DNA of 64,000 nt from Flaccisagitta enflata. Lineage: Eukaryota > Chaetognatha > Sagittoidea > Aphragmophora. Below the pieces are notes generated by a model that was given only the letters and a program-made list of their open reading frames with translations, was not told the DNA's origin and ran no database searches. The stretch is taken from the NCBI GenBank assembly GCA_965153355.1, contig OZ231126.1, positions 54,870,001 through 54,934,000 of the forward strand, written 5' to 3'. Shown here in pieces: positions 1-28,071 of the stretch. Each line of letters opens with the position of its first letter. The first letter of the stretch is position 1. A program made the translations under genes and the position numbers.

Positions 1-172
1 CTGTCCGTTGGTCTGTCCATCAGTAATGATCGAGTCGAACAGTGGAGAAACGAGCGTTTTAGATACTTTTTTTTAATATTTGCGTATGTGTGGGGGGTGG
101 GGTGTGGATGGGGCTGGACGCCCCGGCCAACCCGCCCGCAATGATATTGTAACTCCGCGTCACTTATTCTAT
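1..172 (-). mobile_element. Hairpin-family interspersed element, subfamily A, truncated by window edge
   Basis: The segment reads from a GTCCGTTGGTCTGTCC stretch at the left edge to CCGCGTCAC near 163. It matches the middle and 5' end of the subfamily A elements best seen at 19960-20130 and 10243-10430. The terminal hairpin would lie left of the window. The 5' subterminal motif is decayed (CCCGCAATGATATTG instead of CCGCAACGATATTG). It carries no open reading frame. Confidence 0.6.
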
Positions 173-190
173 TGTTTTTTCTTCTTCCTT
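73..190. repeat. 118-bp direct duplication, left copy
   Basis: This stretch, from TTTAATATTTGCG to TTCTTCTTCCTT, recurs base for base at 2149-2266. It consists of the 5' part of a subfamily A hairpin element plus about 25 bp of pyrimidine-rich flank. The two copies bracket all the tandem arrays between 190 and 2095. Confidence 0.85.
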
Positions 191-490
191 AAGGTACTCT
201 AGGGTATTTCAGGGTACTTTAGGGTAATTTAGGGTACTTCAGGGTACTTTAGGGTACTTAAGTTATTTTAGGTACTTAGGGTATTTCAGGGTACTTTCAG
301 ATATTTTTGGGAACTTTTGGGTATTTTTGAGTATTATGGAGTATGTATGGGTATTTTTAGGTGTTTTTGGGTATTTTTGGGTATTTTTGGGTATTTTTGG
401 GTATCATTGGGTATTTCTGGGTATTTTTGGGTATTTTTGGGTATTTTTGGGTATTTTGGGTATTTTGTAAACTTTTTATTGGACACTCGT
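190..490. repeat. Short-period GGGTAYTTT tandem repeat
   Basis: Roughly 10-bp units of AGGGTACTTT give way near 300 to units of TTTTGGGTA. The array follows directly after the first copy of the duplicated 118-bp segment and runs into the TAAGTATG array after a short spacer. The unit is not a telomeric TTAGGG repeat. The 63-residue open frame across it is repeat translation only. Confidence 0.8.
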
Positions 491-564
491 TATTGGTTCA
501 GAATGTAACTTTTTTTGGGACAGACGTTATGTAGTATGAAGTTGTACTATTGTAGTACTATACT

Positions 565-1719
565 TAAGTAAGTATGTATGTAAGTATGTAAGTAGGTAAG
601 TATGTAAGTATGTAAGTATGTGAGTATGTAGGTAAGTATGTAAGTATGTATGTATGTAGGTATGTAAGTATGTAAGTATGTAAGTATGTAAGTATGTAAG
701 TATGTAAGTAGGTAGGTATTTGAGTATGTAGGTAAGTATGTAAGTATGTATGTAGGTATGTAAGTATGTAAGTATGTAAGTAAATATGTAAGTATGTATG
801 TAAGTATGTAAGTATGTATGTATGTGTGTAAGTATGTAAGTATGTAAGTATGTAAGTATGTAAGTATGTAAGTATGTAAGTATGTAAGTATGTGAGTATG
901 TAGGTAAGTATGTAAGTATGTAAGTATGTAAGTAAGTATGTAGGTATGTAAGTATGTAAGTATGTAAGTAAGTAAGCATGTAAGTATGTTAGTATGTGAG
1001 TATGTAGGTAAGTATGTAAGTATGTAAGTATGTAAGTATGTAAGTAATTATGTATGTAAGTACGTATATAAGTATGTAGGTAAGTATGTAAGTATGTTGG
1101 TAAGTATGTAAGTATGTATGTAACTAGGTAAGTATGTAAGTAGGTGAGTATGTAGATAAGTATGTAAGTATGTAAGTAAGTATGTAAGTAAGTATGTAAG
1201 TATGTAAGTATGTAAGTAAGTATGTAAGTAAGTATGTAAGTATGTAAGTATGTAAGTAAGTATGTAAGTATGTAGGTAAGTATGTAAGTGTGTAGGTAAG
1301 TATGTAAGTATGTATGTAAGTATGTAAGTAGGTAAGTATGTAAGTATGTGAGTATGTATGTAAGTATGTAAGTATGTAAGTATGTAGGTATGTAAGTATG
1401 TAAGTATGTAAGTATGTAAGTATGTAAGTATGTAAGTAAGTATGTAGTATGTAAGTATGTAAGTATGTAAGTATGTAAGTATGTGAGTATGTAGGTAAGT
1501 AAGTATGTAAGTATGTAAGTATGTAAGTATGTAAGTATGTAAGTATGTAAGTAAGTAAGTATGTAAGTATGTAAGTAGGTAAGTGTGTAAGTATGTGAGT
1601 ATGTAGATAAGTATGTAAGTATGTAAGTAAGTATATAGGTATGTAAGTAAGTATATAAGTAAGTATGTAAGTATGTAAGCAAGTATGTATGTAAGTATGT
1701 AAATATGTAAGTATGTAAG

Positions 1720-1750
<31 letters not shown>

Positions 1751-2095
1751 GTATGTGTGTATGTATGTATGTATGTATGTATGTATGTATGTATGTATGT
1801 ATGTATGTATGTATGTATGTATGTATCTATGTATGTATGTATGTATGTATGTATGTACGTATGTATGTAAGTATGTAAGTACGTAAGTAAGTATGTAAGT
1901 ATGTAAGTATGTATTTAAGTATGTATGTAAGTATGTAAGTATGTAGTATGTATGTAAGTATGTAAGTAAATATGTAAGTATGTATGTATGTAAGTATGTA
2001 AATATGTAAGTATGTAATTAGGTAAGTATGTAATAATGTAAGTATGTAAGTATGTAGTATGTAAGTATGTAGTAAGTATGTAGTATGTAGTATGA
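565..2095. repeat. About 1.5-kb TAAGTATG/TATG microsatellite array
   Basis: Nearly pure four-base steps mix TAAG, TATG and TAGG. The purest TATG stretch is about 1715-1850. Because the period is four and stop codons are rare in the minus frames, it produces long spurious frames rich in Leu-Thr-Tyr-His. It lies between two identical 118-bp segments (73-190 and 2149-2266). Confidence 0.9.
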
Positions 2096-2148
2096 AGTTG
2101 TGTAGTTTTGTGTAACTTAGCACGCGACTGTTGGCCTGTTGGGCTTGT

Positions 2149-2266
2149 TTAATATTTGCGTATGTGTGGGGGGTGGGGTGTGGATGGGGCTGGACGCCCC
2201 GGCCAACCCGCCCGCAATGATATTGTAACTCCGCGTCACTTATTCTATTGTTTTTTCTTCTTCCTT
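2149..2266. repeat. 118-bp direct duplication, right copy
   Basis: Identical to 73-190 with an offset of 2076 bp. Just upstream, 2119-2145 contains CACGCGACTGTTGGCC, which resembles the reversed 5' end of subfamily B elements. Because the copies are identical, the duplication must be recent, or it could be an assembly effect at the array. Confidence 0.85.
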
Positions 2267-2467
2267 TTTTTCTTCTTTTCTTTTCTTTGTTCTTTTTTTG
2301 GGCGGTTTCACGGCTTTTACTACTGTTAACTAGCGATTCAGTTAATCACAAACTATCTGTGTTTCTGGACACAAACTTGGCGCAAGACAAGCTGTCGCAT
2401 TAGCCGAAATGTCAAAGAAATGATTTGCATAATCAAGTGAATGTCACAGATTAAGACTAGTTCGCAC

Positions 2468-18561
<16,094 letters not shown>

Positions 18562-19955
18562 CCTTTCCGCCTTCGGAAAACTGAAAAAAAATCTGAGGTT
18601 AATGGCAAATACTCTGATAAAATGCCAGATTCATCATAACTTGAAAGAAAAAAACGTCCAGTAATTGAGAAACATGAGACGAAGAAAGAGAATGATTCGC
18701 AATATTTGAGCTCGTTTCAATCACGTAAAAATCAAAACACAGTAATAAAACACACGAAGCGGATAAAAATGAGGGCGAGTAATGAAATAACTCACCTAGG
18801 CACGCTTGAGAAGGGGAGCGCTGTTTTCACATATTTGCGGTCAGAAAATCGTACTCATTGTACTTTCATAACCGCCAAAGCTCGTTCTTATTCTACAATT
18901 GTTATTATACTTAGTGAATGAGTTTTAGTGAGAATTTGTTTTTTTAAATTTTGTAGCAACAGTTGAGTTCCGTTCTATCCTCCTTCGTATCCTAGCGAGT
19001 TTCGACGGGTTGTTTTTCTAGTATTTTGGTTTCTTTCTCCGGACGCTTGAGAGTTAAGAGCTTTTATTCCTTCTCATTCCTATCTACCACCACAAGCAAA
19101 GTTATAATTCAAGAAAATCCAGGCGTGAAAAGAAGATATAAATCCTAGTCCTCTACGAAGAGCTTCCTCCCGGTTCAGGAAAAGGCGGGCAAGAAGAGAA
19201 TCACTTGGCGGATTTAGAAAACTAAGTCGTTGGTATGAAGAGCCGATGATGAAGATGATGATGACGGTGATGATTGCGATAACGATGTGTCGACGATAGA
19301 GTGCGATATGATAAGGCAAATAGGAAATCACAGAAATCTTTTTTCTATTCTTTTCGCTTGTACAGTTGATTTTTAGGGATGAATTATCAGCAGAATTTAG
19401 TTGCTTGAGTCAGGTTGTGTTTGATAACCGCAATTTTACTGTTTGTTCTCATAATTGATCTTTCAGCTCACATTCGTGAATGTAACTTGATGATGGTGAT
19501 GAAGGACGAAAGGCGTCGTGAGTGAAGGCAAACTATGTATTCGACTAAATTCGTTAACAGAAATGTCGAACCTTGGACGACGAGTGAACAATTTCGTTGT
19601 GTTTATATGCGACTATTGCGACTATCCGTGATTTTTTGTCTTATTTTCTCCCCTGGAACAAGGTGTTGGAAAATGGAACGTGATAAAGAAGTGGAACATC
19701 ATCATCAGGTCTTCAGAAAACTATCATAAAGACAATCAGCTATGAAAATAATATGGCAAGAACACAGTGCTCCATTAACAATAATGTTCAATTAATTTAT
19801 TGAATGACCGATGTGCGATGGGCCGATAGCCGGATATTTTCTCACTTAACCAAATAAAACACCCGGGGATAGCAAAGCTTTGTCAGCCGCCTTAATTTGC
19901 GGGTTGTTTACGCCTGTTGTGCAGAACTGAAGTTAAGGAAAGGAATCTTATACGC
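18562..19955. other. Region upstream of PARD3, nothing coding seen
   Basis: Holds the presumed 5' untranslated region and promoter of PARD3, since exon 1 starts at 18561. No TATA box or other motif could be placed with confidence. A few short GAT/GATGAT patches occur at 19240-19275 and 19490. Confidence 0.4.
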
Positions 19956-19959
19956 TTTT

Positions 19960-20132
19960 AGTTGCGGACACGCAACTCTATAAGAGGCTTTGTCCGGCCG
20001 TTGGTTAATTGGTCCATGGTGATCAGTCGAAAAGTGGAAAAATGAGTTTTAGATACTTTTTGTGTATGTTTGGGTATGGATGAGGGTTGGATGCCCCTGC
20101 CCACCCGTCCGCAACGATATTGTGACCCCGCG
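19960..20132 (-). mobile_element. Hairpin-family element, subfamily A, full length reference copy
   Basis: The hairpin AGTTGCG-GACA-CGCAACT is at 19960-19977, then TATAAGAGGCTTTGTCCG, AAAAGTGGAAAAATGAG, GGATGAGGGTTGGATGCCCC and CCACCCGTCCGCAACGATAT to GACCCCGCG. GTCCGCAAC at 20107-20115 is the exact inverse of GTTGCGGAC at 19961-19969. This copy shows the whole architecture without insertions. Confidence 0.85.
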
Positions 20133-20139
20133 TTGATAA

Positions 20140-20976
20140 AAATACCTTTGAGCGATTCGATCTGCGATTCTGCGTTAAAATCATCTCAACAAGGAAATCA
20201 ATATACACGTACGGGGTATGTGATATGATTTTCACAAGGAAAACGAAATTCGCCGAGACCTGATTTTTTTTTTTTGTTTCATTGCGAACAAAAATTGGCC
20301 TTCGGTCTTTCACGTTTGAGGGGCGAAACAACGACCTGAAAAACATCAAATAAATCTTCCTTTTTTTTCAAATTTCACGCTGTCAAAATCGACTAGAGTT
20401 GAGGTAACATCGAAGCACTTAAGGCACATTCCGATGACGAATTTGCACGGCTGTTGCCTTTTTCAATGAAATAAACATTAGGGTGCCCCACATTTTAATC
20501 TTAAATTTCAGTGCAAAATATTGGAATTCTCATGATCTCAATAAGATCCAATATTTAAGAAGCATATTTATAACTGATAAATCAATAACGCTCGCTCGTT
20601 TACCCTCTGCAAAAGCAAAAGCAAAGGAAGTGAGACCATGACCGAATCAAAGTTGAAACGGGCGTAGAAAAAGACACAGAGGTCGGTTAAATAATGATCA
20701 AACAAGACCGGATATAGAGTAAAGGGCCAGAGCCAGGCCTTATGGTTTGAGAAGAGAGTCCCAAAGACGCCAACCGACGAAGAAACCGACCAACCAACCG
20801 TCACAATTCGAATATTTGCAAATGCAAAGAAACGAAATTCCCAAACCAAAAAGCTAAAGAGGAATTTGTCGCTGTTCTAAATTAATAACTTTTTCTTCTC
20901 TTCAGTTCAATGCGATAGATTTGGCGTCCTTTATCCACAAGGGATTGCCAAAGACCCGTCAAACGACATGTTAGAG

Positions 20977-21022
<46 letters not shown>

Positions 21023-21420
21023 AGGAAAAACAATCTCAATTTAAGTTTTCATCCGGTTTTCGATTTCTAGGTGAGTATATAACTTGTTAATCGTAATTTT
21101 GCACTGAAAGCATTGTTGACAATAGAGACTTCAAGCGATGCGCTGATCGAAGATGATGAATGGCGTATAGAGAAAACAATTATCGAGGAAAACGACAGTC
21201 AGTTAAAAATCTGTTGATTATTTCGAGCGATGGCGAGTGGTTGTGGTGTGTTTCCCATCGGGCTTGAAGTTTAACGACCACGATGTTTAAGTGTGAAGAA
21301 GGGAAAATATAGGCTAGAAAAATGGTACTAATAGGAATGGTTAAAAAATACATCGCTTATTCATTAGCGCTAATTTTTCAGCGAAGAAGTGACATCGGTG
21401 ATCGATGGCTCTTCGCAAGA
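20140..21420. other. Intergenic sequence without genes
   Basis: Contains a (GA)n run at about 20971-21019 and otherwise unique-looking AT-rich sequence. No open frame shows a recognisable domain. Confidence 0.5.
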
Positions 21421-21424
21421 AAAC

Positions 21425-21622
21425 AAATGACGCAGGGTCACAATATCGTTCCGGACGGGTGGGCAGGGGCATCCAGCCGCCATCTACACCCTATACCCCC
21501 ACCAACACCTTTACCCAAAAAAAAAACAACATCTAAAACAATTGTTTTCCCACTTTTCAACTCCTGCGTGACGGACGGACGGACGGACAAAGCCTCTGAA
21601 AGAATTGCGTGTCCGCAACTAA
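21425..21622 (+). mobile_element. Hairpin-family element, subfamily A
   Basis: 5' end GACGCAGGGTCACAATATCG, then GGACGGGTGGGCAGGGGCAT. An A run sits in the middle, followed by TTTTCCCACTTTTCAA, GTGACGGACGGACGGACGGA and the 3' hairpin ATTGCG-TGTC-CGCAACT ending at 21620. A GA-rich tract (about 21703-21792) follows it. Confidence 0.8.
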
Positions 21623-21699
21623 GAAGAAGTCGGATGAACAGCGATAGAAGAAAAGCTACTACCCCAATCCCGCGTGAACCTGCGAGGGAGAGCAAACAC

Positions 21700-21741
<42 letters not shown>

Positions 21742-22799
21742 TAGACAGTGACAGACAAACAGACCGACAGACAGACAAAGAGAGAGAGACACAAATTAGG
21801 GCGGCGTGAAAAGGCTTGGTGGGTGGTTCCATCACAAAGTGTACAAACTTAAAACCCTAAAAAAATAGATTTTGCTCATTTTTGGTGCAAAGGTACCCCT
21901 TGGGGAGATATTCAAGAATCCCGAATATTTTTGCTCTCGGGCCAATATTTTTGGTTTTACGGGGGTTTGAAATTTTAGGGCCCCTAGTAGCCCTAAAACA
22001 AAAGCCATATCAGCCATTTTTTGTAGTAAATGGACAATCTTGGTGTCAATCTTTAAGTTATAGCACAAAGAATAAGATGAGCAAAAAATTTGACCCCAAA
22101 AAAATCATTTTAGGGGTTTTTACCCCTAGGGGTAGTCATTTGGGGTACCCCGGGGTACCTAGTACGTTAAAATTTCAAAAAAAAATGTTGGAAAAATATT
22201 CTTCTGTGTTTGTGGATTCATAATCAAGAATAAAAAATTCGGGATCTCCACACCTTAATACCAAAAAAAAATAACAAAAATGGGTGGTATGGCCCATTTT
22301 TGGGCGTTTTTGACCAAGTGGGGGGGTGGTTTTGTCAAGCGCAGCTGGGGACCAAGCACAACATATTTTTCTAAAAAAAACATGGAAAAGTACTCTTCTG
22401 TGTTTGTGGATTCATATTTAAGAATAAAATAACTAGGTTCTCAACTTCTTAATACCTAAAAAAAAATAACAAAAATAAGTAGTTTGGCCCTTTTTTTATT
22501 TGTTGACCAATTGGTCGGGGGTTGGGGGTTGGTTATGTTAAGCGCAGATGGGTAGCAAGTTCTATATATTTTTCAAAAAAAGATCATTATAGTGAATAGA
22601 TCATTATATGAATGTCTGAATTATCACAACAAAACAATAAAAAAACAAACTTGTCATTCAAAAGCGCCCCATCCCATTCCTGCATTTTTTTATGCAGCTC
22701 CTAGGCTGTGGACTAGGCAATGGCAGGTTAAACGCTAATGAAATAAGAATAGGATTTTTTACCTATTGAGTTGGAATTACTTTGAACAATTGTTTAGAA

Positions 22800-23320
22800 A
22801 ATTGGCAGTAGAGTTATTCACCCTTTGTATGCGCCATTGAGTAAGAATTTCATCAAATAGTTATCAAAGAAATGGGCAGTAGAGTTTACACCCTTTGTAT
22901 GCGCCATTGAGTTAATTTCATCAAATAGTTATCAAAGAAATGGGCAGTATAGTATACACCCTTTGTATGCGCCATTGAGTTAGAATTTCATCAAATAGTT
23001 ATCAAAGAAATGGGCAGTAGAGTTTACACCCTTTGTATGCGCCATTGAGTAAAAATTTCATCAAATAGTTATCAAAGAAATGGGCAGTAGAGTTTACACC
23101 CTTTGTATGCGCCATTGAGTTAGAATTTCATCAAATAGTTATCAGAGAAATGGGCAGTAGAGTTATTCACCCTTTTTATGCACCATAAAGTTGGAATTCC
23201 ATTGTATACTTTTCTTTACAAATGGGCAGTAGAGTTATTCACCCTTTGTATGCACCATAGAGCTGGAATTTCATTGAAATGTTACCTGAAGGATGGGCAG
23301 TAGTTATTCACCCTTTGTAT
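22800..23320. repeat. 70-bp tandem repeat inside the transposon, about seven copies
   Basis: Each unit contains GGGCAGTAGAGTTTACACCC followed by TTTGTATGCGCCATTGAGT and TTTCATCAAATAGTTATC. Unit starts are near 22874, 22942, 23012, 23082, 23152, 23223 and 23293. The outer units diverge while the central ones are nearly identical. It adjoins the 3' end of the transposase-like gene. Confidence 0.88.
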
Positions 23321-23335
23321 ACAATGCCAATGCCA

Positions 23336-24776
23336 TTAATCAGTCATTAAAGATTCCAAGCTTTCCATGGGAAATGAATATCTGATCCTGGCAGATCTAC
23401 CAGACAATGATGGAGCTGGTAAGACCCCCTTGATCTCATGATCATCTTTAAAACATTCCTCATTTCGATTGTCAGGGAATGAATAAAATGACTTTTTTCC
23501 GTGTGGATGGAGGAAACGAATGAGGTAGTCACCATACTCTTCATCCTTGTGGTCAACAAAGCCGACCCACTGTTTTGAGTCATAAGCAACCACAACATAA
23601 GAGCCAACCAGGTTCTGAGGTTCAGCATCTTGATCTTCAGCCGGGCAATTTTGGATATCCTCAGCATGGCAGATTGTAGCCAGCTTTCTTGGCGAGTGAC
23701 CATGAGAGGTTTCTGAAATTTCAAGCTTCCCAGCACCGATTGGTTGAAAATGATGATGTTTTTGAGTCCCTGTAATGGTCAGGGCCATGTTGAATCTTGG
23801 CTCCAATGCAGCTGTGACCTCCTCCACTTCAGTTTGGGCAGTGTAAAAGCATTTGATGTTGATGCAGTATTTCTGGCAGTGTTCAAAAAAATCCCATGCT
23901 GTCAAGATTTGATTATTGTAGGGCCTTTGAAGACTGGCCTTTGCAGCGCTTCGCTTCATTGCTCCAGGAATTCCATCGGCGGCCCCTTTGCCATGGGATG
24001 TAGCAAAAAAGTTCCACTCAGCCAGAATTCCAAAGTCTTTTTCATGGAACAAAAGATTGATGAAGTTGTAACGGTTTTTGTATTGTCCAGCACAACCATC
24101 AGTAGTAATTGATTTTCTGCAGCTGAGGATGGGTTTCTTTCAACAATGGAATCAAAGTTTTGAGGAAAGTGTGAACCATAGCAGTTGAGTGTTTGGTCAT
24201 GTCCGAGATGAAGCAAAAACTCTGATGCTGGATGGATCCATCAGAGCCCTTGAAATAAAAAACAAATGGATGCAAGGTGCATTGAGAGTTATCCCAATGA
24301 AAACCTTGAGCTGCATCCTGCACCAAGAAAGAATAATTCTCAGCAAAGTCTAAAACCAAAACTCCTGTGTGATCATCAAGGCATTCTTTGGCCCTTTTGA
24401 AAGCATCAGCTTGCTCTCTTGAAATCTGGTGATGCCTGAGAAGCTTGATGATGGCAGCTGAGAAAGATTCAAGAAAATCGTCAGTTGATTGAACAATATC
24501 CTGAAGAGTGCACCTGTCTGTTGACACCCATTGCTTGTACCGGATCTCATCCTTGTCTTCCATTGCTGGAAGGTCTTTGATGAAGTTTATCACGACCTGT
24601 TGTCCTGGACAGTCTTGACAGTCTCGCATCATGCATGACCTGTTGTTGATGTCACATACAGCTTCCTCCATTACATCCTGTAAGGTCAGGTGCTGCTGTC
24701 CAATGGCATTCAATTGCAGAGTAGGATTATGGTGATAAGTGCACACACACACAGCATGAGTTCCAGAACTAACCAA
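23336..24776 (-). pseudogene. Transposase-like gene with a frameshift and no amino end
   Basis: Two consecutive minus-strand frames, 24099-24776 (225 codons) and 23336-24052 plus about 16 upstream codons, read as one protein interrupted near 24103 by a one-base frame change. The first ends KINYY and the second continues with DGCAGQYKNRYNF. Features include QDAAQGFHWDNSQCTLHPFV, the DGCAGQYKN box and ATSHGKGAADGIPGAMKR, with spaced Asp residues suggesting a DDE-type nuclease. Similar proteins are widespread in animals as unnamed transposon genes. The amino end runs straight into the right inverted repeat at 24771. Confidence 0.6.
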
Positions 24777-25469
24777 CCCCCCCCCCTATCCCCAACCGAT
24801 TGGTCAACAAATAAAAAAACGGGCCAAACAACCTATTTTTGAAAGTTTTTTTAGGTATTAAGAAGTTGAGAACCCGGTTATTTTATTCTTGAATATGAAT
24901 CCACAAACACAGAAGAGTACTTTTCCATGTTTTTTTTAGAAAAATATGTTGTGCTTGGTCCCCAGCTGCGCTTGACAAAACCACCCCCCCGCTTGGTCAA
25001 AAACGCCCAAAAATGGGCCATGCCACCCATTTTTGTTTTTTTTTTGGTATTAAGGTGAGATCTGAATTTTTTATTCTTGATTATGAATCCACAAACACAG
25101 AAGAATATTTTTCCAACATTTTTTGAAATTTTAACGTGCTAGTACCCGGGTACCCAAACCATCAAGGGTAAGCCCTAAAATGATTTTTTTTTTGGGTCAA
25201 ATTTTGTCATCTTATTCTTTTGTTATAAATTGATTGGCACCAAGATTGTCCATTTACTACAAAAAATGAGAGATATGGCTTTTTGAAGTTTAGAAATACC
25301 AGAGGCTTCTACCAAACCCCATAAGTCAAAATAAAATATTTGAGAGCAAAAATATTCGGGATTCTTGAATATCTCCCCATGGGGTACCTTTGCACCAAAA
25401 ATGAGCAAAATCTATTTTTTTAGGGTTTTAAGTTTGTACACTTTGTGATGGAACCACCCTGGTAGAAGA

Positions 25470-26070
25470 CATGCATCTCCATCGCATGCAACCCGATTTC
25501 TAACCACAGCCCCTGCCCACCAAGCATGATCTTGCTTGCACCCAGCCGAGTCATACCGGAAACTGTAGTGGGGAGAGAGGCTGTATGAGCAAAGAACCTC
25601 GAGGATGAGGTTTTCCAATAAGTTCATTGACCGAAGTATGGGTGCTCTCTGTAAAGACTCTGGTCGAAGTCCGGGTCTCCATCATACAGGTCTTGATCTA
25701 AGTCTGAGGGGAAAAGCTCTACATATCTGATAGATTATTGCAATAGATTTCTCAGCAGTATACTTAAGACCAGGATTTTAAGTCATATTTTCAGTTAAGG
25801 TACACAGCTAAGAGGAGTTTTGAGCAACATGACGAAATGAAAATTGTCTAAACAATAGAGCAGCATGAGCTTTGAAGATGACAGATAAGGGCCAAAATGC
25901 CTGACTTGGCAAGTTCTGTCATATCGCAAAGCGCGAAGGTATCCAGAGTACGCTGTTGCGCAACTTTTCAAGTGAACTGGATACGGACTGATCGAAGGAG
26001 AGACCACGCTTTCATATAGACCCACGAAATGATTCATGATCATGCGACAAGAGGCGACATTTGCGTGCTT
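25470..26070. other. Intergenic sequence, nothing recognised
   Basis: Unique-looking sequence between the long-TIR transposon and the next palindromic element. Short frames lack recognisable domains. Confidence 0.4.
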
Positions 26071-26072
26071 CG

Positions 26073-26563
26073 CATAGCAAAAGTTGGGAGTATCCCCTCA
26101 CCCTACTTAGGTAATGTGGAGATGCAAAAATCACGAAGATGACCATTTTCCTTTTTTCAAAATTCCTTCATCTTCCGTTTTTGTTTTGGCCTTAAAGTTT
26201 CTACAGATTTCCCTGAATTCAGCAAAATCCTGTGTAGTTTTGTTACAGTAAGGACAATTATTTGTTTTAGAAAATGATGATGCTTGTAAAAATAAACTAA
26301 AATCCTAGAACATAAGCTATGAAAAAGCTTATGAAAAGGCAGAATTGTAATTATTTAAAAAAAAGAAAGTTGTAAAAGTTAATTCAAGCAATATCAGCAT
26401 ATTGTTTCATCCCACTGCATTATGCAAATTAGGCCCTCAAAAACAATTTTCTAAGAAACGGAAGATAAACGATTTTTGATAAAAGAAAAATGGTAAGGGT
26501 CCTAAAATTGGCCACTCCACATTAGGTAAAAAGGGCGAGAAGAAATAAACAACTTTTGCTATG
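26073..26563. mobile_element. Palindromic MITE-like element
   Basis: The left end CATAGCAAAAGTTG is matched by CAACTTTTGCTATG ending at 26563. Inner homologous blocks are TAATGTGGAG with CTCCACATTA, and ATCTTCCGTTT with AAACGGAAGAT. The arms are diverged with indels. No open frame and no clear target duplication. Confidence 0.55.
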
Positions 26564-26604
26564 TGGAGCCCCCAAAGGCGACATACAAGCGCCATGAAAT
26601 ATAA

Positions 26605-26690
26605 ACAAGGCCGAATACACGACAACCCCAGTCGTGTCCGTGGGCAGGTGGAGTGGTGCAGTCGGGTGCGTCAATATGCAAAAGGTTTTT
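26605..26690 (+). mobile_element. Hairpin-family subfamily B, 5' fragment
   Basis: Starts AACAAGGCCGAATACACG, then ACCCCAGTCGTGTCCGTGGG and CAGGTGGAGTGG. This matches the 5' end of the subfamily B copies at 36643 and 45782. No 3' hairpin follows. Confidence 0.6.
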
Positions 26691-26888
26691 TGATGAGACC
26701 ATCAACATCAGACAGTATGAGGTATTAAATTCTAAAACCTTTAGCGTTTTTATTTTATCAAATTTCATTTATTTTCCATTTTTTTCAAATCCTCTTTTTA
26801 GACGCTAATTTGTATATTGCTGTGTTGATGATTTTTTATCAGTATCATTGTTATTAAATTTAATCAGATTCAACACATGAATATAACA

Positions 26889-27410
26889 GCCTAAACTGGA
26901 GGAAGGTATTTAAGTGTCTTAATTTCAGTTGACAAACTTGATATTTGAAATATAAGTTGTTCACTCGATGCTTTTGTCCCTGAGTTTTTCGGTTGCTATG
27001 GAAACCAAAATTATTTTTTTGAACATTTATAACGACTAGAATATCAATATTTTGATAAATATCATCAGGGAACATTGCTCAGAATTAGATTTGCTACAAC
27101 TTTCCCACAGTATGTCCTGTAAGAATATTGCTCGTTGCTTCGTTGTAGAGCATCATTTGGCGGTTACTAGGTTTGATGCCCCTACAGCAAGACAGGCAAT
27201 ATTTTACAGAACATAGCTGAAAGTTGTAGCAAGCAATACGAGCAATGATCCCTCAAATATTTCTCAAAATATTGATATTTAATCAGTTTTAAATATTGAA
27301 AAAAATAAATTTGAACACCTGTAAAAAACTCATTAAAGCATGAATGAACAACTTATTTCTATAAGTTTGTCAAATAAGTAAAAACTTACCTTCCTCAGTT
27401 AAAACTGATT
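26889..27410. mobile_element. Palindromic MITE-like element, about 520 bp
   Basis: The arms pair around about 27145. CTGGAGGAAGGTA pairs with TACCTTCCTCAG, AATATCAATATTTTGA with TCAAAATATTGATATT, and GCTACAACTTTC with GAAAGTTGTAGC. Loss of similarity in places suggests an old insertion. Confidence 0.55.
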
Positions 27411-28067
27411 CCACGAACCCTACTGTATATATTTGACAACCTTTTATTGGCTAAAAACGGAAGATGAAAGAAATCTAAAAAAAAAAAAAAAACAAAAGTC
27501 ATTAGAATTCTTGTTTTATCCCTGATGTAAATCGATCTAATCAAACATACTTTTGCATATTGACACACCCGAGTGGTGCAGTAGGTCAGCGAGTGGCAAT
27601 GCAGAAAAAAAAACTTCGAAATCGACAAGTGTTACCGACTAACCGATGAGCCTAAAGTGGCTTATTCAGTCGCGTAACAACGCGTATAAAACTCATCGCT
27701 TCACGGCTTCAGACAGTAACTTAACAGATTCAATCCTGAACTTAAGGTGTCCCCCCCTTCCCCGGTGAAACAAAAAATTCCCCCGGAAAATTTAAATCCC
27801 GACTCCCGAGTGAATTTACATAAAGCAGGTAAACATTATGAAAGGCATTTTCCCGGCAGAGTTTGTTTCATGTTGTTTGCGGCGGTAAAGATCAGTTAGG
27901 ATCGCTTTAGACTCCTGATAAGAGTATTCTAGAAGCAATCTGCTTCAAATCTGAATGATATGCGACCATGCAAAATCTAAAAAAATAATACACTTGTGAC
28001 TTGTTAATGACGGGGTTAATTTCGCGCGTTATAGAAACCAAGGACTGGATGGAGCAGCAGAGAAGAT
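27411..28067. other. Intergenic, with a possible decayed hairpin-family end
   Basis: Position 27673 has AGTCGCGTAACAACGCG, resembling a subfamily B hairpin but without the GACG stretch. Otherwise AT-rich unique sequence. Confidence 0.35.
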
Positions 28068-28071
28068 GCTG

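Larger units (their letters stand above)
21821..25459. mobile_element. DNA transposon with about 700-bp terminal inverted repeats and TGGT target duplication
   Basis: The left terminus GGGTGGTTCCATCACAAAGT (21821) is matched by its reverse complement ending at 25459. The arms remain alignable inward for about 720 bp (21821-22545) and 690 bp (24771-25459). TGGT at 21817-21820 recurs at 25460-25463, a 4-bp target duplication. Inside are a 70-bp tandem repeat and a broken transposase-like gene. Four-base duplications occur in superfamilies such as Sola; that assignment is a guess. Confidence 0.8.

Noticed and set aside
300-470. Telomere-like TTTTGGGTA repeats
   Set aside because: The unit is not a known animal telomere repeat and it is interior, grading into other local repeats.
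564-1682. 372-residue open frame rich in Leu-Thr-Tyr-His
   Set aside because: Translation of the TAAGTATG microsatellite; no start context, no domain, same composition in overlapping frames.
22800-23320. Evenly spaced repeats resembling a CRISPR array
   Set aside because: The 70-bp units are contiguous tandem copies with no unique spacers, in eukaryotic DNA and inside a transposon.
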